From positions 97,853-124,981 of the forward strand of contig DDRH01000067.1 of assembly GCA_002343075.1 (NCBI GenBank): 27,129 nucleotides of DNA, read 5' to 3'. A model generated the notes under the pieces. That model worked only from the letters and a program-made list of their open reading frames with translations. It was not told the origin of the DNA and did not search any database. The stretch is from Phycisphaerales bacterium UBA2421. Lineage in GTDB: Bacteria; Planctomycetota; Phycisphaerae; Tepidisphaerales; Tepidisphaeraceae. The translations under genes and the position numbers were made by a program. Below, one piece after another: positions 8,499-16,117 of the stretch; the first letter of the stretch is position 1, and every line of letters starts with the position of its first letter.

Positions 8499-8805
8499 AC
8501 CGATCGCCCGTCGTTTCTTGCCCACCGCGCAATTGGCAACCCGCGCCGGCGGTCGAAACGGGCGATGCAGAATGCTCAGCGGCCGATTAAATCGAAGCAG
8601 AATCTGGTCGCTGGCGCGGTTTCCCGGGCGGAATGGCTTTCCTAGTTTCCGGGGTCGAGAGAAAAATCTGTTGGCGAACCGGTTTTTCTGTACTCTTTTC
8701 AGGGGTCGGTGGTATGATCTCTTCCGGCGGTGGCTTGCAAACTGCAATTCGACGCCGCATAGCCGCCGTCGGGCGGTTCACTTCTTGGACTGTGGAGGAG
8801 ATATC
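8499..8805 (+). other. 307-base gap between sulfatase and PEP-CTERM genes
   Basis: A perfect 9-bp inverted repeat (ATCGCCCGT at 8503-8511, ACGGGCGAT at 8558-8566) starts five bases after the sulfatase stop but has no T-run. TATGAT at 8713-8718 resembles a -10 box without a matching -35. GGAGGAG just before 8806 is the ribosome binding site of the next gene. The frame of the PEP-CTERM gene stays open back to 8470, but that part is Arg-rich and lies before a clear signal peptide, so I treat it as non-coding. Confidence 0.5.
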
Positions 8806-9735
8806 ATGAAAGTGCAGACGAAATGGTTCTTGTATGGGCTTACCGGCTCACTCGCGCTGGCATTGCCGGCTTTTGCGGCCCCGATCACGGTCGTTAACGA
8901 TAGCTGGGCCGACGGCGGCCGCGACAATGGCGCCGACCCACTGGATTCCAACTGGTGGACCTCCGCGGCGTCGGCAGGCATTGAAGTTTCCACGGGAATG
9001 CTGGGGATGGTGACTGGCACCTCCGGCCGGGGCATTCACACCGTCTTTCCGACGCAAACGCTGAGCAACATTGGCGACAGCCTTACAGCGACTTATACGT
9101 TTACCACCCCTACCACGATCGGCACCGGCCAAACCGGCGGTTTCCGGGTTGGCCTGTTCGATACACTCGGCCGGGCTGGCCTAGATGGCGATATCGCTGC
9201 ATCAACGGGAACGCCCAACTCGCTCTATGGGTTCTTTGGAACAAACACCCCCGGCCTGCCGGGCTACATGATGGATATGGATGTTGGCACCGGCGCAGAA
9301 GACCTGTCGTTCCGGCAGCTCGATCCCGCCGTCACCGCAACTACTCCGACGGGCCGGCTTCTCGGCACGGCCACCGGATTTACGCAGATCTCGCCCACCG
9401 GCCCTGACGGCGTTTACACCTTCGCGCCCAACACCAGCTACACCGGCTCGATGACGCTGCTGCGCATCAGTGCCACCGAACTGGAGATAAGCGGGTCGCT
9501 GGGAGCCGCCACGCACAGCGTGACGGATGTGTTTGACTCCACCAGCTACGGTATGCTTGCGTTCTGGGCGAATTCAAACGTTTTCGGATCGGTGTCCACT
9601 CCCGGCTCTGCCAACAACGGCATCGATTTCACAAACGTCACGATCACATTCACACCCGTACCCGAGCCGGGCACCGCAGCACTTCTGCTGGCTGTCTCGG
9701 GAGCAATGCTGCGGCGGCAACGCCCCACCCGCTGA
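8806..9735 (+). CDS. PEP-CTERM sorting domain protein
   Basis: The 309-residue product has an N-terminal signal peptide (KVQTKWFLYGLTGSLALALP, cut near AFA). The body, rich in Gly, Thr and Ser, is probably beta-structured. The C-terminal PEP-CTERM signal covers about 285-309: VPEPGT, then a hydrophobic stretch, then a basic end (RRQRPTR). Such tails are recognised by exosortase and mark proteins for surface or extracellular-matrix export. No exosortase gene is present in this window. The body has no recognised catalytic motif; its layout (an opening INDxW-like VNDSWADGGR, a Thr/Gly-rich middle, and a TFTPVPEPG end) resembles other planctomycete PEP-CTERM proteins of unknown role. The start is fixed by the GGAGGAG site and the signal peptide. 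Confidence 0.9.
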   Translation: MKVQTKWFLYGLTGSLALALPAFAAPITVVNDSWADGGRDNGADPLDSNWWTSAASAGIEVSTGMLGMVTGTSGRGIHTVFPTQTLSNIGDSLTATYTFTTPTTIGTGQTGGFRVGLFDTLGRAGLDGDIAASTGTPNSLYGFFGTNTPGLPGYMMDMDVGTGAEDLSFRQLDPAVTATTPTGRLLGTATGFTQISPTGPDGVYTFAPNTSYTGSMTLLRISATELEISGSLGAATHSVTDVFDSTSYGMLAFWANSNVFGSVSTPGSANNGIDFTNVTITFTPVPEPGTAALLLAVSGAMLRRQRPTR

Positions 9736-9791
9736 CCGAACTCAGTATCCGCCCAGCTTGGGCGAGCCATTTTGATTTGTACTGATCAGAT

Positions 9792-9828
9792 CCCCCGGGC
9801 GCAATGACGGCGCACGGGGGTTCTCTTT
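9792..9828 (+). terminator. Intrinsic terminator after the PEP-CTERM gene
   Basis: CCCCCGGGCGC at 9792-9802 pairs with GCGCACGGGGG at 9810-9820 with one mismatch in 11 positions, around a 7-base loop. TTCTCTTT follows at 9821-9828. The hairpin lies between two convergent genes. Only the plus side has a T-rich tail, so it mainly serves the PEP-CTERM gene. Confidence 0.7.
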
Positions 9829-9890
9829 CGCAAGAAGGTCATTGGCGGCTCGGTGCGTGACTGAGGCTGACTCGCGCGGTGAACCGCCGA

Positions 9891-12035
9891 TCAGACTTTC
9901 GCCTCCACGCTGTCGAAAATGTCCAGCGATTCGTTATCGGCGGTATCCGTGCCTGCACCGCCGAAGATGCTGTCTTTAAGGCTGTCGCGGTTGAAGAAGC
10001 GGTCGTTGCCGTCTTCGCCGAGCAGACTGTCCGAGCCGGGACCGCCGCGTAACGAATCGTTGCCCTTGCCACCGAGGATGGTGTCGTTGCCACTGCCACC
10101 GTCGATACTGTCATTTCCACCCCGGCCTTCGAGGCGGTTGCCGGCTGATGTGCCGACGATGGTATCGTTCCCTTCGCCACCGATGACCGTTTCGATATCG
10201 GAGCGGACATTGTCGGTTCCACCCGGCCCGCCGTCGTTGGCGAGATTGTCGAGCTTGACCGTGAGATTGATAGGTGCCCCGGTGAAGTCGGCCGTATCGT
10301 TTCCAGCGCCGCCGATGTAATCATCAGCTCCCGCGGCGCCGTCGATGTTGTCGTTGCCGTCTCCGCCTTCCATGCGATCATTGCCGTTTTCGCCACGCAG
10401 TCGATCGTCTCCCGCGCCGCCGAGAAGGGTGTCGTTGCCGCCGGCCGCAAGGATCGTGTCGTTGCCGCCACGCCCGTCAAGCAGATTGGCGACGACTGAT
10501 CCAGTTATGAGGTCGGCCTTCTCGCCACCGATGACGTTTTCGACATCCGATCGAACATTGTCCGTGCCACCGGTTCCTCCATCGTTGGCGACATCGTCCA
10601 GCGAAACAAAGAGGTTGACCTGGGCACCGGAGAAGTCGGCGGTATCGATTCCTGCTCCGCCGTTGAAGTCATCCTTGCCCGCAGCGCCGTCGATATTGTC
10701 GTTGCCGCCGCCGCCGAACATGCGGTCATCGCCATCTTCGCCGCGGAGCCGGTCGTTGCCTGCTGCAATGCCCGGCGCTTCCTCGTTATTAAAAAGGTCG
10801 TCGCCGAAGTCTACCTCGAATATTGAAATGAAGCCCCGGCCTTGTCCGTCAAACAAATCGCCGTACAGTCGATCGTTGCCGGTTCCACCGAGAACAGTAT
10901 CGGAGCCGCTGCCTCCGACCAGGGTGTCGCTGCCCGAGTTACCAATGATCGAATCATTTCCGGCGCCACCGAGCAAAAGATCGCTGGTAGAAGCGCCGAT
11001 CAGGGTGTCATTACCTGACCCGCCGACCGCCTCGGTAAGCCCGCCGAGGTCATTGCCCGTGATGGTGATCTTGTCATTGCCAGCATGACCGAACACGATG
11101 ATGCCTTCTAGGCGCCTGCTGCCGGTTACACTCTCCAGATCACGAAGCAAGTGGGTCACCGACACAACGTTGATGATTCCATTGATATTCGAGATTACAA
11201 AATTCCCTGAGATGCCTGCCGAGATGACGTCGTTGCCCGATGTTCCATCGATGACTGCATAAGCGCCAGCCAGATTCTGGGCTGAGATGATTGAGTTTCC
11301 GTTTTCCACGTCGCGAAGATCGATGGGTTCCAGCGCGCTGTTATAGTCGACTGCCGCACTATCGATGCCATTGCCGCCACGGACAGTATCACGGACGCCA
11401 TCGACGTTAAAAAGGAAGTCATTGCCGTCGCCGCCGTCCATGCTGTCGCTGCCTCCTTCGCCGGTGAGGTAGTCGATGCCCGCGCCGCCAAAGATGGTAT
11501 CTGCGCCATCTTCTGCGTAATCGGTATCGTTATCGTCCCCGTAGAGTACATCGCCGTCGTCACCCCCGCTGATGCTGTCATTGCCGAGGCCGCCTCGGAT
11601 AGTGTCCGACCCTCTTCCACCCGCTGCGGTGTCATTGCCGGTTCCGGCGTCGATGAAGTCATTGCCGCTGCCCGCGTCGAGGTTGTCGTTGCCATCGTTG
11701 CCGAAAAGCGAATCGTTGTTCTTGCTGCCGCTAACGGTGTCATTGCCGCTGCCGCCGTTGACGGTGATGCGGGCGTTGACGTTGCCATCGGTCACGAACT
11801 TGTCATTCCCGGCGGCGAGATTCACCAGCACCTTGTCAATATTCGGCTTGGAGTTGGTACCACCGGCGTTGACGGTCGTGCCGTTGACCTTGATGGCCGC
11901 CGACCCGGCGTTCACCACCTGCACGTTGCCGTTGGACAACAGCTTCAGGGTGATGTTGTCCGGCTTGGTGGAGTCGGTGATTCCGTCAATGGTAAGCTGC
12001 GCAAGAAGACGGCGGGCTTCCAGATTCTCAATCAT
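9891..12035 (-). CDS. RTX-type calcium-binding repeat protein with LExRxLL N-terminus
   Basis: The 714-residue protein begins MIENLEARRLLA, the short motif that opens many large secreted proteins in Planctomycetota (LEPR-XLL type). Residues 12-90 form a small beta-rich region. From about 94 to the end there are many GGxGxDxxx nonapeptides (for example GGSGNDTV, GGRGSDTI, GGAGIDYL). These fold as calcium-binding parallel beta rolls in the RTX family. Two non-RTX spacers (about 228-335 and 391-425) interrupt them. Residues 427-542 and 543-658 are tandem copies. RTX proteins are normally exported, and calcium outside the cell drives folding; there is no classic signal peptide and no adjacent type I secretion genes. 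No catalytic domain is visible, so a structural or adhesive surface role is plausible. The ribosome binding site is AGGAAG before the ATG at 12035. Confidence 0.93.
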   Translation of the reverse strand: MIENLEARRLLAQLTIDGITDSTKPDNITLKLLSNGNVQVVNAGSAAIKVNGTTVNAGGTNSKPNIDKVLVNLAAGNDKFVTDGNVNARITVNGGSGNDTVSGSKNNDSLFGNDGNDNLDAGSGNDFIDAGTGNDTAAGGRGSDTIRGGLGNDSISGGDDGDVLYGDDNDTDYAEDGADTIFGGAGIDYLTGEGGSDSMDGGDGNDFLFNVDGVRDTVRGGNGIDSAAVDYNSALEPIDLRDVENGNSIISAQNLAGAYAVIDGTSGNDVISAGISGNFVISNINGIINVVSVTHLLRDLESVTGSRRLEGIIVFGHAGNDKITITGNDLGGLTEAVGGSGNDTLIGASTSDLLLGGAGNDSIIGNSGSDTLVGGSGSDTVLGGTGNDRLYGDLFDGQGRGFISIFEVDFGDDLFNNEEAPGIAAGNDRLRGEDGDDRMFGGGGNDNIDGAAGKDDFNGGAGIDTADFSGAQVNLFVSLDDVANDGGTGGTDNVRSDVENVIGGEKADLITGSVVANLLDGRGGNDTILAAGGNDTLLGGAGDDRLRGENGNDRMEGGDGNDNIDGAAGADDYIGGAGNDTADFTGAPINLTVKLDNLANDGGPGGTDNVRSDIETVIGGEGNDTIVGTSAGNRLEGRGGNDSIDGGSGNDTILGGKGNDSLRGGPGSDSLLGEDGNDRFFNRDSLKDSIFGGAGTDTADNESLDIFDSVEAKV
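10062..10757 (-). repeat. Tandem 348-bp (116-residue) duplication inside the RTX gene
   Basis: Residues 427-542 (10757-10410) and 543-658 (10409-10062) align with a constant offset of 116 residues. Matching landmarks are DRLRGE, NDNIDGAAG, TDNVRSD and VIGGE at 429/545, 445/561, 491/607 and 501/617. The copies differ at many positions, so the event is not recent. Similarity continues weakly into about residue 662. Confidence 0.85.
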
Positions 12036-12480
12036 GGTTTTTCTTCCTCTCCCTGTAGTGGCGAAAGATTAGCAAGTAACATCCTAACTGGAAACGAGAA
12101 ATCTTCGGCGGAAAGCGATACAGCCGACCTCAATCGCCGCGGATCACAAACTCGCGGCAATCTCGGGAACTTAGACCGTTTGGGTGACGATGCCTCAGAA
12201 TCCCCAATGCCTGAATTGGCGGCACCCGGATGTAGGCGGGCGGCTGGCACCGACCGCCTCTCGATGTGTGTGTGTCATTCTCGGGCTTGGTCTCGGTGAG
12301 GTTGATCCGTGCGATGCAGCGCAGGCGTACCGTCGCCGCTAGCAGAAAACACGCCGGGCGACTCCATGAAGAGTCGCCCGGCGTTTGCAATCTTGCGTCG
12401 ATCTTTGGCAGGCCCTTGGTGATGGTCACCGCCTTGGGCCAGCCGCGATCAAACGCGTTTCGACTGACAAGACCTCTGGG
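12036..12480. other. 445-base intergenic region upstream of the RTX gene
   Basis: This gap separates the RTX start (12035) from the redoxin stop (12481), both on the minus strand. It contains the strong hairpin at 12351-12384, described separately, and must contain the RTX promoter. I found no convincing -35/-10 pair there. Short open frames occur on both strands but lack ribosome binding sites and family-like sequence. I see no RNA gene. Confidence 0.5.
12340..12384 (-). terminator. Strong intrinsic terminator downstream of the redoxin gene
   Basis: ACGCCGGGCGACTC at 12351-12364 and its perfect complement at 12371-12384 form a 14-bp G+C-rich stem with a 6-base loop. Read on the minus strand, the stem is followed by GTTTTCTG, giving a T-run directly after the hairpin. 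It lies about 96 bases past the redoxin stop and insulates the downstream RTX gene. Confidence 0.75.
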
Positions 12481-13122
12481 TTACTTGGCATACTTTACGC
12501 TGCAGCCGTAGGCCTTGGTTTCCGGCTCGGAGACGCTTTCGCCGGCGAGGATTTCGTCGAGGGCTTTGGCGACGTAGTTCTTGGCACCGGCGATATCGCC
12601 GGCGTCGCTTGAACGGTTGTCGTCGATCGCGCCCATGTAGGCGATCTGGCCCTTGTTGATGACGAACATCTGCGGGGTGTTGGTCGCGCCGTACGCACGG
12701 CCGGTTTCGCCGGATGCATCATTCAGCACGGGGTGGCTGATGCTCCAATCGCCCGAGATCTTCTTGTTGTCGGCGTTGGTCTTGCTCTTGGTGCTGTTGA
12801 CGGCGAGCCATACCACGCCCTTGGCCTGGTATGCACTGGACCATTTGTTCATGTCGCCGTTCTTATAGAACTTGACGACATAGGGGCACTCATTGTTGAA
12901 CCACTCGAGAACGACGACCTTATCGCTGTAATCAGAGAGGTTGACCACTTTGCCATCCTGGTCTTCCAGCGCAAACTGCGGGGCAGCCTGACCCACCGCG
13001 ACAGCGGCCTGCTTGCCTTCTTTCTTGTCGGGTTTGTCGTGCTTGTCGCCAGCCACTGCAAACGCGCCAACCAAACTGGCCATCAACGCGACGGCCGCCA
13101 CTGAAAATAGTGTACGCTTCAT
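12481..13122 (-). CDS. Exported redoxin (AhpC/TSA-Redoxin, thioredoxin-like)
   Basis: From the ATG at 13122 the product is 213 residues, with GGAGG upstream and a signal peptide at 1-24 (ending FAVAG). A Lys/Asp-rich linker (26-38) precedes a thioredoxin-fold domain: VGQAAPQFALEDQDGKVVNL, then VVVLEWFNNECPYVVKFY, then the cis-Pro region TNTPQMFVI at 147-155. The usual CxxC is replaced by one cysteine (ECPY, Cys79). A second conserved-looking cysteine lies at the C-terminus (YGCSVKY, Cys207) and might act as the resolving residue. It would be a periplasmic thiol peroxidase or reductase. A frame open upstream to 13200 is not favoured because it would put 26 polar residues before the signal peptide. 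It follows the DsbD-N gene on the same strand. Confidence 0.88.
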   Translation of the reverse strand: MKRTLFSVAAVALMASLVGAFAVAGDKHDKPDKKEGKQAAVAVGQAAPQFALEDQDGKVVNLSDYSDKVVVLEWFNNECPYVVKFYKNGDMNKWSSAYQAKGVVWLAVNSTKSKTNADNKKISGDWSISHPVLNDASGETGRAYGATNTPQMFVINKGQIAYMGAIDDNRSSDAGDIAGAKNYVAKALDEILAGESVSEPETKAYGCSVKYAK

Positions 13123-13161
13123 GCGAACCTCCAAAAAAAGTAGTTTTCCATTCCTCACCAA

Positions 13162-13196
13162 ATCACGAGTACACAAACCGTGTACAGGATCGTGAT
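13162..13196 (-). promoter_or_regulatory. Imperfect palindrome between DsbD-N and redoxin genes
   Basis: ATCACGA (13162-13168) plus GTACAC (13169-13174) pair with GTGTAC (13180-13185) and TCGTGAT (13190-13196). Together they give 13 base pairs interrupted by a 4-base bulge, around a 5-base loop. It lies 40 bases before the redoxin ATG and after the DsbD-N stop. It may be an operator, a leader hairpin or an RNA-processing site. No T-run follows, so it is not a typical terminator. Confidence 0.45.
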
Positions 13197-13219
13197 ACAT
13201 GTTCAGTTAATCAGATCTG

Positions 13220-14095
13220 TTAATCAGATGCCGGATTCGCGGGAACCGTTACTTCGACGCCCCGTCGTTGCCCTTCCGCTGTCTGATAGGAGAGTACGCC
13301 CGCGATCGCCTCGGCCGGCTGCCCCTTCACCGGGGCGGCAAACAGTTCGATCGTGCTGACCGGCGGGTCAGACATCTTGTTGGTCGAGACTGACATCTGC
13401 TTGATCTTCACATTCTCATCAAGCGGGAAAAACTCGATCCGGCTCGGCGCAGTCTTCCACTCTACTTTCAACTGCTTGGTATCCGAGGCGGCGGCATCGT
13501 GAACGCGGAGCACGTCGGCCGAGGCGTTCGAGGCGACGGGAATGCTGGCCTGCGCTTCATCAAGCAGCTTGGCGTTTGTCTTGGCGGACTCGGAATCGGG
13601 AACGGTCAGAGCGACGGACTTCTCGCCGGGGAGGCACGCATCATCATTGCACACCAGCCAAGAGACTTCGGCCGAAATGCCGGCCGACGTGAGGTCGCCA
13701 GAAGCGGCGTCGGGTGATGGTGTGATGGTTGTCAGCAGTGTGATCGTATCTTCGTAGCCAAAGTTAAAGATCGCCCCCGGCACCATGAATTTTTTCGGAG
13801 CGGGCCACTGCAATTCACCCGCGGTGTAGCCTTGGGGCAGGTTCCATTTTACTTCTGGCGGCTGGCCACTTTCGCCGGGGTTTTTCCAGTAAATGTGATA
13901 GCCCGGCTCGACCGCAAGCGCGATACCTACTCGAAACGGCTTGCCCGGTTCGACCGATGGCGTGTCGGTGAGAAGCGACGGCGTGACGAGTCTGTTGCCG
14001 CTCGGCTGTGCGAATACCAGCGACGCCGCGGTAACCGCGAGTGTGTACGCGAATATGGAGATAGCTGTGTTCATAGTTGACAGAGCAGTATTCAT
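13220..14095 (-). CDS. Stand-alone DsbD N-terminal domain-like periplasmic protein
   Basis: The 291-residue protein has a signal peptide (about 1-30, ending LVFAQ). Its domain resembles the DsbD/ScsB N-terminal domain: VEPGKPFRVGIALAVEPGYH, HIYWKNPGESGQPP (67-80), and SWLVCNDDACLPGE with Cys149 and Cys154. The pattern CxxxxCxPG is the redox-active pair of that family. In full DsbD this domain takes electrons from a transmembrane domain and passes them to periplasmic thiols. Here the membrane and C-terminal thioredoxin domains are missing, and no such gene is adjacent. The ATG at 14095 has GGAGG 6 bases upstream and is preferred to an in-frame GTG at 14119. The exported redoxin gene follows after 97 bases, suggesting a shared thiol-redox task. 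Confidence 0.82.
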   Translation of the reverse strand: MNTALSTMNTAISIFAYTLAVTAASLVFAQPSGNRLVTPSLLTDTPSVEPGKPFRVGIALAVEPGYHIYWKNPGESGQPPEVKWNLPQGYTAGELQWPAPKKFMVPGAIFNFGYEDTITLLTTITPSPDAASGDLTSAGISAEVSWLVCNDDACLPGEKSVALTVPDSESAKTNAKLLDEAQASIPVASNASADVLRVHDAAASDTKQLKVEWKTAPSRIEFFPLDENVKIKQMSVSTNKMSDPPVSTIELFAAPVKGQPAEAIAGVLSYQTAEGQRRGVEVTVPANPASD

Positions 14096-14370
14096 ATGCG
14101 CCTCCAGTGGATTAGTCACGTCGATTCAAAAAAAGCTTCCCATTTTTACCCGGAATGCGCGTGCATGTAGATTGTGTGAATCATTGGTAGCCGGCCGGAT
14201 AACGCTTCCCAAACGGGAAAATCGAACGTAGAATCGGAGGGCCATCGGGCCAGAGGAGTTGCCATGCAACCCCATTGGCGGCACGGGAGAGAGCGCCGGC
14301 GTGAATCGGCGTGGTCGATTCGCCTGCGGAGACTCCCGCGACGCGGTTTTGGGGTTGCTGGCCGAAAAAC
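14096..14370. other. Divergent intergenic region with a small ribosome-binding-site-led frame
   Basis: This 275-base region separates the divergent DsbD-N and HNH genes and must hold promoters for both. I could not assign them. An ATG at 14264 with AGAGGAG just upstream opens a 62-codon Arg-rich frame that ends at 14452, inside the HNH gene in another frame. It may be a leader peptide frame or chance. Confidence 0.4.
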
Positions 14371-15057
14371 ATGCGGCCGAGCAGTGATCCATCTTCACCC
14401 ACCCACACCGTCGGCGGCGGCGCGGTCAGCGCGCTGTCCGCCAATGTTCTAGTCCTGAACAAGTTCTATCAGGCCATTCGGGTTATCAATGTGAAGCGTG
14501 CTTTCTCCTTGCTATGTAAGGACTTAGCCGAGGTCATTCACATCGAGACCGACGCCCAGGGAAAGAGCCAGTGGCTGAACCTGAACTTCGGCGGCTGGCA
14601 AGAACTTTCCGAACTGAAGCAGAAGTTTGAGCCTGATCAGTACGACTGGATCCACACGGTGCGCTTCCAGATCGCGGTGCCGCGCATTATCCGCCTGCTG
14701 GGGTACGAGAAACTCCCCCGGCAGGATGTCAAGTTCAACCGGCGCAACATCTACGCCCGCGATAGCAGCAAGTGCCAGTATTGCGGGAAGAAATACCCCT
14801 CGACCGAGCTAAGCCTCGATCACGTCATCCCCAAGAGCCAGGGCGGCAAGGCGTCGTGGGACAACATCGTCTGCTGCTGCGTGAAGTGCAACGTAAAAAA
14901 GGGCGGCCGCACCCCCGAGCAGGCCCACATGCACCTGATCACCAAGCCGATCAAGCCGAAGCGCAGCCCGGTCATCAACATCCGCCTGGCCGACGAGCGT
15001 TACTGGAGTTGGAAGCAGTTCCTGGATAATGCTTATTGGTCGGTGGAGCTGCGGTAG
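14371..15057 (+). CDS. HNH endonuclease
   Basis: Counted from the ATG at 14371, the protein has about 228 residues. The N-terminal part (VLVLNKFYQAIRVINVKRAF) matches the conserved opening of a bacterial HNH family. The HNH/zinc module follows: CQYC (135-138), LDHVIP with Asp150-His151, WDNIV with Asn165, and CVKC (170-173). The four cysteines would bind structural zinc, and the His/Asn pair would carry the metal-dependent nuclease site. Substrate and role are unknown; such genes are common in Planctomycetota, often singly. Conserved sequence starts about 24 residues in, and a GTG at 14311 is also possible. Neither start has a good ribosome binding site. The gene ends 21 bases before the nuclease-like gene at 15079, so co-transcription is likely. 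Confidence 0.88.
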   Translation: MRPSSDPSSPTHTVGGGAVSALSANVLVLNKFYQAIRVINVKRAFSLLCKDLAEVIHIETDAQGKSQWLNLNFGGWQELSELKQKFEPDQYDWIHTVRFQIAVPRIIRLLGYEKLPRQDVKFNRRNIYARDSSKCQYCGKKYPSTELSLDHVIPKSQGGKASWDNIVCCCVKCNVKKGGRTPEQAHMHLITKPIKPKRSPVINIRLADERYWSWKQFLDNAYWSVELR

Positions 15058-15078
15058 CCAGCAATCTTGGAGCGACAG

Positions 15079-16074
15079 ATGGAATGGGCGGGCCGACCAG
15101 CATTGGCATTCATGGCAGCCAAGGAGGAGGATCGGTTTTCCACTTTCCTCGTTGAACTCCTGCGGTACCGCCCGCTTCTGGAGAGGTTCTGTTCATTTTT
15201 TCTGAAGATCGCCGTTCCTGCGGACGTAGATTCAGATTCGTGCGTTTCCACGCAGCGAGTCCTAGCAAGCGGCAGGCCCGATATTGCCATCGAGTGGCCT
15301 CAGTTTGCTTGCTACATCGAAGCAAAACTGTCGTCCTATCTGCATACCGATCAGCTTGTTCCCTACGGACATGACTTAGCAGAAAGACGAAGCGCCCAAC
15401 CGGCGTTTGCGACCCGGCTGGCGATCCTTACTCCTCGATCCACAGTCAGTAGTGAGCTTGAAGTCGGAATATCTCAACTACGTTCGGCCGGCGTCGAGAT
15501 TGAGTTGCTTGGGATTGAATGGGAGCAGGTTGCTCGACTGATTCGCGACATGCTCGAAACGCCAAAGCATCCGGCATCGTTCACACATCACGCATCGGGG
15601 TTCTGCGACTGGATCGACCTCATGGTTGGCGCGGAGTTCCCTCCCCTTCTGCCTTCGCAAGTGCAGGCACTTGCGGATCGAACCGTCGGGATTGCTGTTG
15701 CGACGGCATATCGCTTAACCGATCTTCTTCAAGCAGAGATTACTCAAATCGAGGGCGCTACGGTGCTGCTGAACAAGTGGTCAAGGAGCAAAGACTACTA
15801 TGGTTTCCAGATTGTGATGGACGAAGCAGAGGTTGCGTGGGTGGGGGTATGGCTCGGACCGTGGGCAATGCACGGGATTTCTCCGCTCTGGTTTGAGTTC
15901 AAGACCCTTCAGGTGCCAAGCGGAACAAATGTCCTCGAATTCCGCCCACTTGGTGAAAAGGGTAACTATAAAGTCGTACCATTAAAGCTTCGGCCGGCCG
16001 AGCGGGAAATGGATGCCGCCCGGCGTTTAACCGCTCAGATCTCGAACTTGATTGCAGCTTCAGAAATTGCTTGA
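15079..16074 (+). CDS. PD-(D/E)xK nuclease-like protein
   Basis: I do not recognise a named gene. The 331-residue product shows a PD-(D/E)xK core: an N-terminal helix with EEDRFSTFLVELL (16-28), then TQRVLASGRPDIAIEW with Asp68, then CYIEAKL with Glu81 and Lys83, then TDQLVPY with Gln92. The acidic residues with ExK and a later Gln fit the PDDEXK_4-like group of DNA-cleaving proteins. The second half (WSRSKDYYGFQI, WVGVWLGPWAMHG, LWFEFK) is aromatic-rich and probably a separate beta domain. GGAG at 15069-15072 sets ATG 15079 as the start. It follows the HNH gene by 21 bases and precedes the two-gene HTH unit. Defence against foreign DNA is a reasonable guess but not shown. Confidence 0.75.
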   Translation: MEWAGRPALAFMAAKEEDRFSTFLVELLRYRPLLERFCSFFLKIAVPADVDSDSCVSTQRVLASGRPDIAIEWPQFACYIEAKLSSYLHTDQLVPYGHDLAERRSAQPAFATRLAILTPRSTVSSELEVGISQLRSAGVEIELLGIEWEQVARLIRDMLETPKHPASFTHHASGFCDWIDLMVGAEFPPLLPSQVQALADRTVGIAVATAYRLTDLLQAEITQIEGATVLLNKWSRSKDYYGFQIVMDEAEVAWVGVWLGPWAMHGISPLWFEFKTLQVPSGTNVLEFRPLGEKGNYKVVPLKLRPAEREMDAARRLTAQISNLIAASEIA

Positions 16075-16088
16075 CAAGCTACGATTAG

Positions 16089-16117
16089 TTGACTTTAAGG
16101 CAACATTGAGCCATAAT
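16089..16117 (+). promoter_or_regulatory. Near-consensus sigma70 promoter of the small-protein/HTH pair
   Basis: TTGACT at 16089-16094 (5 of 6) and CATAAT at 16112-16117 (5 of 6) are separated by exactly 17 bases. This is the best promoter match I found in the window. Predicted initiation is near 16124, about 12 bases before the ATG at 16136. AGTCAA at 16127-16132 is an inverted copy of the -35 hexamer, which may indicate an operator for the HTH protein encoded downstream. Confidence 0.65.

Noticed and set aside
9891..12035. Regular repeats considered as a CRISPR-like array
   Set aside because: The repeats are about 27 bases, translated, degenerate and encode GGxGxDxxx units; there are no unique spacers of even length.
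9919..12072. Long plus-strand frames rich in Ser/Pro/Leu opposite the RTX gene
   Set aside because: They are mirror images of the repetitive GGxGxD coding sequence.
14290..14345. tRNA-like GGTCGATTCGCC segment
   Set aside because: No acceptor, D or anticodon stems could be built around it.
14126..14462. Two overlapping minus-strand frames of 90 and 93 codons upstream of HNH
   Set aside because: No ribosome binding site, no recognisable domain, and they overlap the divergent regulatory region.
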